Part shown: positions 42,682 to 54,400 of the stretch, piece after piece | How positions within the stretch are numbered: position 1 is the first letter of the stretch | Layout: each line of letters begins with the position of its first letter | Origin: Clostridia bacterium | Lineage (GTDB): Bacteria; Bacillota; Clostridia; UMGS1810 | Assembly: GCA_017481205.1 (NCBI GenBank) | Contig: JAFUPN010000001.1 | Coordinates: 1-64,000 of the forward strand | Reading direction: 5' to 3' | DNA: 64,000 bases | The notes under the pieces: model-generated | Told to the model about the DNA's origin: nothing | The model's database searches: none | The model's input: only the letters and a program-made list of their open reading frames with translations | Position numbers and translations under genes: made by a program

Positions 42682-44292
42682 ATGAAGGTAAATTTTAAAA
42701 CTGTTTCTTTTGCCTTGTCAGCGGCAATGACCTTGTCAGTGGCAATGCCTGCCTATGCTCTGGAGGTAAGCTACAGCTCTGCCGACAGCGCTCTTTCAGT
42801 AAGTGGTTCCAACACTTCTAACGATATTGCTGTTGCTGTTATGCCTTACAGTTACAGTCCGGACAAGCTGACAGTAGGTACGGTAAACAATAATGACAGC
42901 ATTGTTTTTCAGTATGTTCAGGCTGGAGGCGATTACAGCGAGGAAATTCTCCTTCCTCTCAATCTTCCTGCCGGTAAATACCGCGTCAGCGAGATAATCG
43001 GAGGCAAGTCTGCAGATGCAGTATTCTTCAAGCTGTCCGACTCAAAGCTCGCCGATGCTGCCGACGCAATGAACAGAGCTGACAGCCTCTCTGATGCAAA
43101 ATCTGCTGTAAACACACTTCTTTCAGGCACTGACTCTGCTCTCAAATCAAAAGCAGGAGATATAGCTGAGTACATGTACAATGCAATGCCCGGTTCAGGC
43201 TATGATGAGCAGGAATTTTTCGACAGCTTCACTCTTTATGAAGGTATCGTCAGCCTAAAGGAAGGGGATATAACCTTCTCACGCTTTATGGAAGAGTATT
43301 CTTCCGTTATCAGTGAGGAATATAATCTTGCTTACGAAAGCCTTACAGACGAGCAGAAGGCTGAGGCAGATAAAATTGCCTTTATTGACGGTGATGATGC
43401 TGACAGTATTATAGAAGAAATAATTTTTGTGACCAAGGCTCATACAGTTGGCAATCACGAGGATCTGCAGCTTCTTGTTACCGAACACCTTGAAAATGCA
43501 GGAGTGGAGCTTGATGATTTTGATGAGCTCTCCGAGTATGAACAGGCTGAGATTTTTATAGAGCTCTTTACGGATAAGAACAAAATCACCGGCACCGACT
43601 ATGTTGTAACAAAGCTTGAAAAGCTTATTGAAGATATCCTCGACGATGACAGCGGCTCCTCAGGCGGCGGTTCATCCGGCGGAGGAGGCGGTGGCGGCTC
43701 TGCTGGTATATCCGGCGGCGGATACCAGGTTGGCACAGGCACACCAGCACCTGCTCCTACCACAGATGCATTCACTGATACATCAGCCCACTGGGCAAAG
43801 GTTGATATTGAGGCTATGTATAAGTTGGGTATAGTAAACGGCACTGGCAACGGCATATTTGAGCCCGACCGCTCTGTTACCAGAGCAGAGTTTGTAAAGA
43901 TGCTTACGGGTGCCTTGGGCATCGCAGTATCTGCAAAGGACTGTAGCTTTACCGATGTTGCCAATGATGCATGGTACTACAGCTATGTTACCACAGCGGT
44001 GGATATGGGCATTGTAAAGGGTGTGTCGGACACTGAGTTTGCACCCGGCGCTTCAATCACCCGTGAGGATGCCGCAACCATGGTTTATCGTGCAGTAAGC
44101 AGCAAGCTCTCTAAGCTCTCTGAATATGATTTCCTAGACAGAACTGATATATCCGACTATGCTGCAGAGGGTGTTGAAGCGCTTTCGGGTGCGGAAATCC
44201 TCAAAGGAAGCGACGGTTATTTCCGTCCCAAGGCAAATATAACCAGAGCCGAAGCGGCGGCGCTTTTGCTCAGAATATATAACTTGAAATAG
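42682..44292 (+). CDS. Secreted SLH-domain surface protein
   Basis: A 536-residue secreted protein. Signal peptide about 1-27 (FALSAAMTLSVAMPAYA). Residues about 30-320 have no recognised domain: a beta-rich start, then acidic helices. A Gly/Ser linker (GGGSSGGGGGGGSAG) near 330-350 leads to three SLH domains (FTDTSAHWAKVDIEAMYKLG; FTDVANDAWYYSYVTTA; LDRTDISDYAAEGVEAL) to the C-terminus. The ATG at 42682 is preferred, with GAAAGG ten bases upstream. First gene of a run with 10-16 base gaps through the two lyases, so probably a surface-anchoring partner. Confidence 0.8.
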   Translation: MKVNFKTVSFALSAAMTLSVAMPAYALEVSYSSADSALSVSGSNTSNDIAVAVMPYSYSPDKLTVGTVNNNDSIVFQYVQAGGDYSEEILLPLNLPAGKYRVSEIIGGKSADAVFFKLSDSKLADAADAMNRADSLSDAKSAVNTLLSGTDSALKSKAGDIAEYMYNAMPGSGYDEQEFFDSFTLYEGIVSLKEGDITFSRFMEEYSSVISEEYNLAYESLTDEQKAEADKIAFIDGDDADSIIEEIIFVTKAHTVGNHEDLQLLVTEHLENAGVELDDFDELSEYEQAEIFIELFTDKNKITGTDYVVTKLEKLIEDILDDDSGSSGGGSSGGGGGGGSAGISGGGYQVGTGTPAPAPTTDAFTDTSAHWAKVDIEAMYKLGIVNGTGNGIFEPDRSVTRAEFVKMLTGALGIAVSAKDCSFTDVANDAWYYSYVTTAVDMGIVKGVSDTEFAPGASITREDAATMVYRAVSSKLSKLSEYDFLDRTDISDYAAEGVEALSGAEILKGSDGYFRPKANITRAEAAALLLRIYNLK

Positions 44293-44306
44293 GAGGTACG
44301 GGATAT

Positions 44307-46943
44307 ATGAAAAAACTGCTTAGTATATTCTGCGCGGCTGCTCTTGCAATAACTCCGCTGGGTATTATTGCACAGGATACGGAAAACACACAGATACAGA
44401 CTGTTGATGCAGGTAGCCTGTCCGTTGCAGAAAAGCTTCTCGGCGCAATAACCGATGAAATTCCTTTCGTCGGAGAAACAGTTACCCGCGGTGAGTTTGT
44501 TGATGCAGTTGCAAAGATAATGCTTGTTGATAACGGCGTGACTGCAGAAGTCTTGTACAACGATGTACCGATTGACAATACATATGCTGTGGGAATAACA
44601 GCTGCAGCAAAAATGGGTTGGATTTCTCCTGCGGACAAATTCAACCCAACCAACGAAATAGGTATAAACGAAGCAATCAAGATTGTTATATCCGCAGTAA
44701 ACTATGGTGAAAGGGCCATGTATAACGGCGGCTACCCAAACGGATATATACTCGAAGCAAACCGCCTTGAGCTCCTTGAGGGTGTGGTGAATACAGATAC
44801 AACCCTTAAGCCCGACCAGGCAAGAGTTATGCTCTACAATATGCTCAGGGTAAACAAGCTTGATGCTGTGTATACCGAGGGTCAAAACGGCTCAAGCACA
44901 GTGTATGAATCATCGGATGAACCTATTCTTTCGGTGCTTTATGACATTACTGAAACAGAAGGTATCGTGAATGAGACTCCTTACAATTCCTATTCATACG
45001 GCAGCAGTGTATATACAAAGGAAATGTATATATCCATCGACGGCAACAGATATAAATATGCTGACGCGACCTATGACCTTCTTGGAAGAAATGTACGGGC
45101 ATTTGTAAAGGACAGCGACAATACGGTTGTTGCCATGGAGACAGAGGAAAACAACAATATTTTTACCTGCAGTCTCTATGACCTTAATATGAACGGCACT
45201 GCCATTGAGTATTGCTCTGATAATAACAGCAAGGTTAAAAATCTCAAATGGAACGGAGGTATCGCCGTATACAACGGCAGAACCATCAAAAATCTCACAG
45301 CCGCATATTTTGACATGGACGGCTACGCAGAGTTTATCGACAATGATGATGACAATGTGTACGAGGTGGTACATATTACCGCATACAGATATGTAACAGT
45401 GGGCAATATTGACAGGATAAACCGCCGTATAGGTGATGTGAATTCTGAAGAAAACTCCCTTGATTTTTCACAGTGTGAGGATGAAGCTATTACCTTCTAT
45501 GATGCCGACGGTGCAGAAATGTCTGTCTACGGACTTGAGAGTGGAATGGTTCTTGCAGCCGTAGCTCCGGAGGATATGAGCTTCGGTAAGGTGTATGTGG
45601 TTGATAAGACTGTAAAAGGTGTTGTAACCTCCATAGGCGATGATTTCTTTGAAATAGGAGAGAATGAATACAGAACCACAAATTATTTTGAGGCATATGA
45701 TTCTAACGAGATTCTCCCGGGAGTTACCTATCAGTTCTATATCGGCTATGACGGACGCATTATCACTACAGGAAGCACATCTGCAAAATATGAGTATGGA
45801 TATATCATTGACGCAATTGTAGAGAGCGGTATGAATGATACTGTCCTTGTAAAAATCTACGGCAGTGACGGCAAGATGCTCATTGCAGAGGCAGATGATA
45901 AGCTCTTTGTGGATAAGATAGAGATAAAGGATGAAGCTGAGGCGCTCAGTACCATAAAGAATTTGATAGCCGATGAAATAAATCGCGTTGTCAGATACAA
46001 GATGAACAGCGAGGGTCTGCTGAGCAAATTGGATTTTCCGGCAGAGTATGATTATAAAAAATACGATGCTCTCACAGCAGATGAGGATAACAAGCTTGTT
46101 TACTATCCCGAATACTACAAGTCTCTCCGCTACAGAAGCAGTTCAAAGATATTCAACGGCGATGTTTATGTAGGAAAAGCAGCCTGCTTTATGATACCCG
46201 ATGACATCGATGAGGAAGAAAAGTATTTCAAGGCTGGAGTCTCCGGCAGTGTGCTGTCTCATGATATGGACTACAAGCCCCATATATATGATATAGACGA
46301 GTACGGTGCTGCAGGAGCTGTGGTGGTAAGAGGAAAGAATGAAATTCTTACCAGCTCCGACGGTAGCTATATTATAGAAGAAATCCGCTCTGCACTTGAC
46401 GATGAGGGTGTGCAGATGAAGCTTGTAAGCTGCTGGTACGCCGGCAAGATATACAAGTTCTATCTACCGGACGATGTTGCTGTGGTTAAGGATTCAGGCA
46501 GTGAGCTTGAGCCAGGCGATATCATAAGGGTTAAGCTTGATGCTGAAAATCATATATATAAGCTCCAGGTTGATTTTGATTATGGCAGTTTTGCTAAAAA
46601 CAGCACTCTTGCATCAGGCAATTATCAGAGCAAGTTAGTTTCTGTAAGCTATTGGGACGGTATAGCATACTCCTATGACAGGAATTCAAGTATGCTCCAG
46701 CTTTCAAACAAGACTGACGAATACGGCGAAGCTGATTTCTCGGCATACAGCCTTAATACTTTGAATGCAAATACATCAAATATAGTAAGCTTCGACTGTG
46801 AGTCACACAAGGCGCGCCCAGTTACCCGTGACGAAATCAAAACATACCGTGAATTCGGCGAAAACTGTGATTATATAGTAATGCGCACAGATTACGATTC
46901 CTGCAGAGCAATAATAATCTACAGCGGTTACAGAGACAGATAA
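44307..46943 (+). CDS. Large secreted protein with N-terminal SLH-like domains
   Basis: An 878-residue secreted protein. Signal peptide about 1-22. Two to three SLH-like repeats occupy about 30-185 (VTRGEFVDAVAKIML; AVGITAAAKMGWISPADKFN). The remaining 700 residues are rich in Asp, Tyr and beta strands, with repeated short turns (DGYAEFIDNDDDNVYE, which recalls calcium-type acidic loops). No catalytic motif is recognised. It lies 14 bases after the previous SLH gene and 13 before the first lyase, so the three are likely one transcript. Confidence 0.7.
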   Translation: MKKLLSIFCAAALAITPLGIIAQDTENTQIQTVDAGSLSVAEKLLGAITDEIPFVGETVTRGEFVDAVAKIMLVDNGVTAEVLYNDVPIDNTYAVGITAAAKMGWISPADKFNPTNEIGINEAIKIVISAVNYGERAMYNGGYPNGYILEANRLELLEGVVNTDTTLKPDQARVMLYNMLRVNKLDAVYTEGQNGSSTVYESSDEPILSVLYDITETEGIVNETPYNSYSYGSSVYTKEMYISIDGNRYKYADATYDLLGRNVRAFVKDSDNTVVAMETEENNNIFTCSLYDLNMNGTAIEYCSDNNSKVKNLKWNGGIAVYNGRTIKNLTAAYFDMDGYAEFIDNDDDNVYEVVHITAYRYVTVGNIDRINRRIGDVNSEENSLDFSQCEDEAITFYDADGAEMSVYGLESGMVLAAVAPEDMSFGKVYVVDKTVKGVVTSIGDDFFEIGENEYRTTNYFEAYDSNEILPGVTYQFYIGYDGRIITTGSTSAKYEYGYIIDAIVESGMNDTVLVKIYGSDGKMLIAEADDKLFVDKIEIKDEAEALSTIKNLIADEINRVVRYKMNSEGLLSKLDFPAEYDYKKYDALTADEDNKLVYYPEYYKSLRYRSSSKIFNGDVYVGKAACFMIPDDIDEEEKYFKAGVSGSVLSHDMDYKPHIYDIDEYGAAGAVVVRGKNEILTSSDGSYIIEEIRSALDDEGVQMKLVSCWYAGKIYKFYLPDDVAVVKDSGSELEPGDIIRVKLDAENHIYKLQVDFDYGSFAKNSTLASGNYQSKLVSVSYWDGIAYSYDRNSSMLQLSNKTDEYGEADFSAYSLNTLNANTSNIVSFDCESHKARPVTRDEIKTYREFGENCDYIVMRTDYDSCRAIIIYSGYRDR

Positions 46944-46956
46944 GGAGGCGAATGTA

Positions 46957-49900
46957 ATGAAAAATAAAAACTTAATTTCAATTTTTCTGACAATGGCTAT
47001 GCTTGTCAATATGCTCCTTCCTTTCAGTGCATTTGCGGCAGAAGAACCCAAGGTGTATCTTAACGACGGCTTCGGCTCCTATACCACCAATCTGCGTTCC
47101 CCCGAAGGATATACCGTGCTTAATCAGCAATACTTTGCCGTTGAGGAATATGGCGCAAGAGATAAGATTGCCAAATTTGCCGCTGACGGCAAGGTAAGCA
47201 TTGAAAAGACCTTCGCTGAGGTTACAAGCAGGGAATTTGTGGTATCAACCGAGGTTGTTTCCTACAGCAAGGCGCCTTCCTACAGAGTGCTGCTTATGAG
47301 CGGAACTGCAAGCGTTGAGCTTTATTCTGTGAAAAACGGTACCCTGTATATATCCGGAAACAATAAAAACGTTGCTTCAATCACACCTGCAGGCAAGTCA
47401 AAGCTTGATGCGGTAGTTGACTCAAAGTACAACCGGGTAAGCTTTTATATAGACGGTAAGCTCAAGCTCAAGGAATGGAAAATTGCCGCTGTCAAGGATG
47501 TTTACTCCGGTATAAAAATTGAGCAGACAGGCAGCAGTGAGATGGGCATAAGTTCTATTGCAGTGTACGACGGCAAGAAGCCCGATGCCAAGATAACCGA
47601 TGTCAGATTCAACCCCGATGTTATGTCGGACTTCTATTTGGAAAAAGACGGCTCGGATATGACGTACTTCCATTCCAAGTATATTGTCAATACCAAGCTG
47701 CAGTATCCGAATACATCCTTTACTGCAAAGCCGGGCAACAGCTATACTGCCGAGGCTCTTATCAACTGGAAGAACCCCAATAAGGGCGAGAGAATTATCC
47801 TTACAAAGAACAACGACGACACATCCTACAATGACGTATTTTTCTCTGTAAGCACTGCCAAAAAGGGCGGATATTTCCAGAATCCCAATTCTACATATAA
47901 ATACTGGATGCTCTGCGGTAACCTGATGATTACAGACCTAAGTGTGGGCGGTATAATCATGCTTATGCGTGATACCACCTCCGGCTCATATCAGGAGTTT
48001 AACCTAAGAATGAGACAGGGCGCTATCTGTGACAACGACTACAACCCATTGAGCGGTGTTCTCGATGTAGACAGATACTATTATATAGAATGTTATCTCG
48101 ACCTTGAGTCCCATGTGTTCGACCTGTATCTGGACGGCGAGCTTCTTGCACAGGATTTGCCGGTACCCGAAACTGTCAATACTCCCAGTATGTACAGATG
48201 CTCACTGGATAAGGGTAAGGGCTCATGGATTATCCGTGACTGGGAGCTTCGAGGTATGACCAAGCGCTACGGCAGAACCGTTGACGAAAACGGCAAGGTT
48301 AAGCCCGTGGTATACAAAACCTCAAAGTTTTCAGATAATGAAGTGATAAAAGAATATCTTGCCGACAAAATCGTGTTCCACGGCGACGGCAATATGTATT
48401 ACAAAGACGGACAGAAGGTTCCCTTCACAAAAAAATCCGTGTACGAAAACAACGAGCTCTATATAGCTCCCGAGGACTTTAACAAGGCTCACGGCACAAA
48501 TATTGCCTATGACACAGCCACAGGCAAGTATGTGGACGGAGACAAGACATATTCCGTCTCTGCTCCGAAGGATAGTGAGGGTGCAGCTCTGTATCCTGCC
48601 AAGGAGCTGACAAGAGCTCTGGGCCTTGCGGCAGAGCACAACGGCTACGGCTCAATGGTTATAGTAGCTCCCGACGCAGGTGATATTATCGAAACCGGCG
48701 ACAAGGATATGCCCTGGTTTGACTCCATATACTACAACGAAGGCACACTCGGCTCCAAGACCATGGTATTTACCGATGCTCAGGAGATAAGCAACTTCGT
48801 ATTCTACGACAGACCGGATGCGGCTAAGATTGAAGAGGACTTCTACAAAACCATGGGTGAAAACCCCGGTCATCCCCGAATTATGATAAATAAGGACGAT
48901 GTAACCAGACTCAGATGCCTTATGGAAACAGACAGCTATTTCCGCAACCTGGCAGACAACATCCTTGCCCAGGTTGAGGGCGGAGATATGCAAAGACCAA
49001 TTGTTACATACGGTGATTCCCAGGGTACTCAGGAAATGAATGATTACGAAAACATGCGTACTCTCGGTCAGGCTTTTAAGCTTCAGAATATGGAGCGAGT
49101 TGCTCTGGCATATATCCTCACCGGCGATACCAAGTATTCCGACAAGGCTGTGGAGCAGCTTATGTATGTGGTAGATACATTCCCTGACCTCAACCCCAAC
49201 CATATCATAGACCTTGGTTCATGGCTCAGACCCATCTCTATAATATACGACTGGTGCTATGATGCAATGACTCCCGAGCAGAGAGCTGATGCGGCTAAGT
49301 TTATTGAGGAAAAGGGTCTCGAACCCGTAAACCGTACATATTATTCACAGAATCCCGCTACAGGAAGCGGCGACTTCAACAGCTTCCAGACCTCCAGCTG
49401 GTTCCCAACCTGGAAGTCCAACTATGTATCCTACACCCAGGGCGGTGTTGTTCCTGCTGCTCTTGCAGTGGCAGAGCATTGTCCGGAGGTTGCCTTTGAT
49501 ACACTGGAAAAATGTCTCAGAGCTTATGAATATGAGCATTTCGGCTTCTATCCCGGCGGTGTATGGCTTGAAGGTAAGTCATATCAGACCCTTATTAACA
49601 ATCACGATGCCTATGCTTTCGGCAGTATGCTTAAAACCGTAGGTACCGAGTACAACATGCTTCACTACAGAGGTGTAAGAGAATCTCTCCACGCCATGAT
49701 GTCCTACAGCTCACTCACCGGTGCCTTCAGCTTTGCCGATGACAGCGGTAAGGGCGCACTTGCCGGAAGCTGCGGAGCGTACTCCTTCTTCGGCAGTTAC
49801 TACAATGACCCTGTGCTCTCCATGTGGAGACAGCTGGGTATGAGAACAGAATATGCAGAAAAATATAATACAACAGGCTCCAATGCAAGCATACTTGATA

Positions 49901-51408
49901 TTGTATACTATGAACCTCCCGTTGGTGACGAAGTATTGCAGAATTTTGAGCATGTAAGATACTTTGAGGGCGGCGAAATATTCACCGTTCATGAGGACTG
50001 GCTGGATAAGAATGCAATGTTCTTTGCAACAGCCGGCGGACCCACACTGTTCTATCACCGTCACTACGACGCAGGCGACTTCTATTTTGACAAAGACAAC
50101 GTAACCTGGTCTTACGAATTCGGTCAGGGCGACTACAACGTAGGCTCCATCTGGACACGATTCGGCGGACGAAGCGAAGCACATAACACCATTACCATAA
50201 ACAACAGCAACGGCATCTCCATGAAGGAAAGCTCCTTTGTACCTGTAATAGCTCAGGGCGAGGGCTCGGGCGGTGCTTATGTTGTGTACGACATGAAGGA
50301 ACTCTATGCTCACCACGGCACAGAGAAGATGCACCGTGGATTCTATATCGGTGATAACTATGAATCCCTCAGAGTACGTGATGAAATGAGCTTTTCACAG
50401 GATGTGACAGGCTACTGGCATTTCCACACAGAGGCAAATGTTAAGCAAATAGACGATGAGACTATGCTTCTGTCCAAGAACGGTAAGTCAATGCTGATAC
50501 ATCTCAATATAGAAAACAAGGGCAACTTCAAGACTGAGTTCTCCGTAAACAAAGCAAGACCTCTTCCCGAGAGTCCCAATCTTGAAAAGGATGCGCAGAA
50601 CAAGACAAATGTAAATCAGATCAGAGTCAAGTTTGTAGGTAATGGTGATATCAACATTACTGTAGAGTTCTTCGACAATGTAAGACCAATAGACACCACA
50701 CCTACCTCTCAGTGGGTTGCTCCCGAGAAAACCGCTGTGGATGTATCGAAGAACTACGATTTCGGATATGATTTAGTGGTTGACGGAAAGAATATCGGCG
50801 CTACCGATACAATCCCCGTTATAAACAACCAGTTCTCATCATTTGAAGTTATTCCTCATGACAGCAGAGTTAAGGCGGAGATTATTGACAAAGATATCAA
50901 AGCTGCCGAGACTCCCATATTGGTTAAACTCACAGGTGACGACGGCGAGAGCGTAATGTACTCCGTGGTTAAGTATTCACAGTACGGTGCTCTTGTAAAG
51001 GATCTGCTATTCAATGAGCTTGAAATCAAGGATTACTGGGTAAGTAGCGAGCCCGAACCGGCAAACCATAAGGCAAACATGTTTGATGGTGATATGAATA
51101 CCAGACTCTGTATGTATTTTGACAATGCTCTTGCAACCTTCGACTTAGGTGAGGTCAAAGCCGTAGACGGTATTGCTCTTGCTATGTGGAAGGGTAATAT
51201 ACGAAACTACTATCTTGACCTTGAGGTTTCTACCGATGGCGCAAACTTCAAGAAAGTTGGCGAATACTCCTCCAGCGGTGTGACAGAGGATTACGAATTC
51301 TTCACTTTCCCCACAGAGCAGGCAAGATATGTTCGCTTTGTAGGTCACATGAGCTCCGGCGGCGATACCAACAACCTTAACGAACTCAGAGTTATTCAGA
51401 AGAAATAA
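46957..51408 (+). CDS. Heparinase II/III-like polysaccharide lyase with LamG-like and F5/8C domains
   Basis: A 1483-residue secreted enzyme. Signal peptide about 1-28. Two LamG-like modules (about 30-205 and 230-430) are followed by a copper-amine-oxidase-N-like segment (about 455-565, AAEHNGYGSMVIVAPDAG). The lyase begins near 636 (HPRIMINKDDVTRLRCLM) with an alpha-toroid to about 1000 (SSWFPTWKSNY; LEGKSYQTLINNHDAYAFGS). A heparinase II/III C-terminal beta domain follows, with HRHYDAGDFYF near 1034. A discoidin (F5/8C) module (about 1360-1483) ends it. Such lyases cleave uronic-acid polymers by beta-elimination; the substrate here is not determinable. It is a paralogue of the next gene. Confidence 0.82.
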   Translation: MKNKNLISIFLTMAMLVNMLLPFSAFAAEEPKVYLNDGFGSYTTNLRSPEGYTVLNQQYFAVEEYGARDKIAKFAADGKVSIEKTFAEVTSREFVVSTEVVSYSKAPSYRVLLMSGTASVELYSVKNGTLYISGNNKNVASITPAGKSKLDAVVDSKYNRVSFYIDGKLKLKEWKIAAVKDVYSGIKIEQTGSSEMGISSIAVYDGKKPDAKITDVRFNPDVMSDFYLEKDGSDMTYFHSKYIVNTKLQYPNTSFTAKPGNSYTAEALINWKNPNKGERIILTKNNDDTSYNDVFFSVSTAKKGGYFQNPNSTYKYWMLCGNLMITDLSVGGIIMLMRDTTSGSYQEFNLRMRQGAICDNDYNPLSGVLDVDRYYYIECYLDLESHVFDLYLDGELLAQDLPVPETVNTPSMYRCSLDKGKGSWIIRDWELRGMTKRYGRTVDENGKVKPVVYKTSKFSDNEVIKEYLADKIVFHGDGNMYYKDGQKVPFTKKSVYENNELYIAPEDFNKAHGTNIAYDTATGKYVDGDKTYSVSAPKDSEGAALYPAKELTRALGLAAEHNGYGSMVIVAPDAGDIIETGDKDMPWFDSIYYNEGTLGSKTMVFTDAQEISNFVFYDRPDAAKIEEDFYKTMGENPGHPRIMINKDDVTRLRCLMETDSYFRNLADNILAQVEGGDMQRPIVTYGDSQGTQEMNDYENMRTLGQAFKLQNMERVALAYILTGDTKYSDKAVEQLMYVVDTFPDLNPNHIIDLGSWLRPISIIYDWCYDAMTPEQRADAAKFIEEKGLEPVNRTYYSQNPATGSGDFNSFQTSSWFPTWKSNYVSYTQGGVVPAALAVAEHCPEVAFDTLEKCLRAYEYEHFGFYPGGVWLEGKSYQTLINNHDAYAFGSMLKTVGTEYNMLHYRGVRESLHAMMSYSSLTGAFSFADDSGKGALAGSCGAYSFFGSYYNDPVLSMWRQLGMRTEYAEKYNTTGSNASILDIVYYEPPVGDEVLQNFEHVRYFEGGEIFTVHEDWLDKNAMFFATAGGPTLFYHRHYDAGDFYFDKDNVTWSYEFGQGDYNVGSIWTRFGGRSEAHNTITINNSNGISMKESSFVPVIAQGEGSGGAYVVYDMKELYAHHGTEKMHRGFYIGDNYESLRVRDEMSFSQDVTGYWHFHTEANVKQIDDETMLLSKNGKSMLIHLNIENKGNFKTEFSVNKARPLPESPNLEKDAQNKTNVNQIRVKFVGNGDINITVEFFDNVRPIDTTPTSQWVAPEKTAVDVSKNYDFGYDLVVDGKNIGATDTIPVINNQFSSFEVIPHDSRVKAEIIDKDIKAAETPILVKLTGDDGESVMYSVVKYSQYGALVKDLLFNELEIKDYWVSSEPEPANHKANMFDGDMNTRLCMYFDNALATFDLGEVKAVDGIALAMWKGNIRNYYLDLEVSTDGANFKKVGEYSSSGVTEDYEFFTFPTEQARYVRFVGHMSSGGDTNNLNELRVIQKK

Positions 51409-51420
51409 GGAGGCACAAAA

Positions 51421-54400
51421 ATGAAAATAACAAAAAGAATAATATCGCTTTTCCTTATTGTAACAATACTTATGTCTGCGGCAGTATATGCCGCAGACGA
51501 AACAGATAACCCCTGGACTGTTCTTGCAGAAAATAACGGTACTGTTACCGTAAGCGACGAAGGAGACGGAGTTACTCTGGAATGTGCTACCGAGAGAAAA
51601 ACAAGAGCTGTTGCAGAGGCTCTTTCTCCCGCTCTCATAGGAGGACTTGACGGAGGAGATATAAACCTGTCCTTTACTGCGTCCTTTGCAGATTTTGATG
51701 CAAACAAGCGTGCAACCGTTTCTCTTGTCAGCGGTGAATACAGCGCAGAGCTGTTTACCTTCACCGGTACAGACTCCGGTATTACCCTTAAGCTGACAGA
51801 CGGCACGGCAGGGGAGACTGTTTTATCCTCAGGCGAGCCGGTACAGTTTAATACCGTGCTTAATCTCACATCAAAGTCTGTAAGAATCTTTGCAGACGGC
51901 AAGGAGCTCTACAGCGGCACCTATGATTTGCTTGGAACACTGGATATGGGCAATCTCAGTGCTTCCTTCAAGAGTATATTCACAACCAGCCTCAAGGGCA
52001 GCTCCACAGCTGTTTTTGAAAATGTATCACTGGCTCCCGGTCTCTTTGCCGGTCTCAGCACAGATAATACCTCATGTGTTGTTGGTGTTCCTGCAGTTAT
52101 AAATATGACACTTCCTGAAACCGGATGGGAATATGCACAGGTTTATGCAAACGGTACTCTTATTACAGAGCTTCCCTTCGGCACAGAGTCTTATGAATTC
52201 AATCCGAAATCTGCCGGTACGTATAATATCACTGTGATTATATACGACTCCTACGGCAATACTGCTCAGGCAGAAATCTCTTTGGAATTTGTGGCAAATG
52301 AGCTTCCCTCCATCGCCATTGAGGGCATTGCAAACGGAGCTGAGATAACTCTCAATACTACTGATTCAAAGGAATTTACCATAAATGCATACGACTCCGA
52401 CGGCAGTATAGACAGGGTGGAGATATACCGCTACGGCGACCTTATTGACACAGCATATGAGGTGCCTTATACCGGCAGTCTTGATGATTTGGGTCTTTGC
52501 ATGGGTATCAACCCCTACAAAGCAGTTGTGTATGATAATCTCGGCGCAAGCGCAAGTACCTCTGTATCTGTACTTTTAACAAAATACAGTCAGGTTTCCT
52601 TCCTCAGCGAAACTGATTTTGTAAAAACAGGCTCTGCCTACGGCTCCGGTATGTCTGTAGCAATACAGCGCGGCTTTGCCAGAGAGGAGACTGTGGATGA
52701 AGAGCACGGAAACAGCCTTGTAATGGGTATTGACGAGAACACAAACACCACAGATTATACCAGCGGTCAGTATACCTTTATACAGAGTCCCATGAATAAT
52801 AATTACACTCTGTATCAGTTGGAATTTGATATAAATGTTATCCAGCCTCCTGCTAAGGATAGAGTTGTGATATACGGTATCAGAAGAAATAATGGTATAG
52901 TGGCAGATATCATGCAAGTAGGCAAAACTCAGCTTGTTTTCGGCTCCGATAAGGTTGACTACACTCCTGGCTGGAATCATGTTGTCATAACTCTTTCCAG
53001 AGAGATAGGCAATCAGTATTATTCTGCCGAGGTAAACGGCGAGCTTGTTGCCTCCAAGACTGCCATAGACCTGAGCGACGCACCTACCAACTACAGATTC
53101 TTTACAACAGGAGATGCTTCCAATATCGGTTCGGTTGCTATAGATAATATTGCATACAGTAGCCTGATAGAGTCTCCTCGTATTATCGGTGTGGGCACAC
53201 ACAGCGATATTGCTGACGGCAAAATCAGCTGTGATACAAGAGAGGTCGGTGCATTTCTGTCGGGGACTCTTTTGAGAGAAGACCTCACAAGAGAAAATGT
53301 ACATCTTTATTCAGGAAATGCAGAGATAGAGACAGAGCTTGTACGCTTTAATTCAAATACAAACTGTATTGAAATTACTGCTGCAGAAAGCTTTGCTCCG
53401 AATACAGAATACAAAATCGTCCTTGACGGTAATGTGCGTTTTTCTGAACTTGATGAATTAGGTCTCCCTATGGAGGTTCGTTTTACCACAGACCATAAGG
53501 GTCTTACTGTAGATAGCCTTGAGCTTTCATCCCTTGATGACAGTCTCACCATTGACGCTGCCTTCACAAATCTTGATTATAGCTCAAAGGATATATATGT
53601 ATTTGTAACCTTCTTCAGCGAAGAGGGCAGACTCCTTAATACCAGGCTGTTTAAAGAGACTCTCACCGCGGATAATACTTCAAACAGCTTTACCTTTACC
53701 GTTCCCGGCTGGGACGGTGCAAAACCTTATGTTTTTATAACCGACGGCATTATGGCTGACAGAATCTATTTTGCCCAAGGCTATGATATCAGCGAAATTG
53801 AAACACAGGCTCCCGAAGCGGAGCCTGTTGTACTCAGTATAGATCAGGACCCTTCCGACTATACATATTTTCACTCAACACATATTATTAATATCGGGGC
53901 AAAATATCATAACAGCTCCATTATAACCTCTGGCGGAGCTTCCTGCGATGCCCAGAGACTCGACTATACTAATCCTGATAAGGGAGAAAACATTGTTTTT
54001 ACCTGCGGCGGCAGCGGAGAGGCATATATCAAAACAATTATAGAGAGCAGAGCCGCATTCCTGCCCGATGGAGTAGGTTATGATTATTACGTGGCAGAGG
54101 GCGAGCTTATGCTTTCCGACCCCTCTGTGTCAGGCTGGCTTTGCAAGGTTATCGGTGCAAAAGGCACCGAATTTGCCATAAAGCTTGATAACGGCGCAAT
54201 ATGTGGTAACACCGGAGTAATACTCGGCGATACACTTGAGGCAGATAGATGGTATAATGTGCGTATTCTACTTGATTTCAGCAGACATTTGTACCATGTT
54301 GTCCTTGATGGAAAGCTTCTTGCAGAAAATCTTCATATCCCCGAGGATATGAATAAGCTCGCCTATATGTGCTTAGGTGCAAACGGCGGCAGCGGCTCCT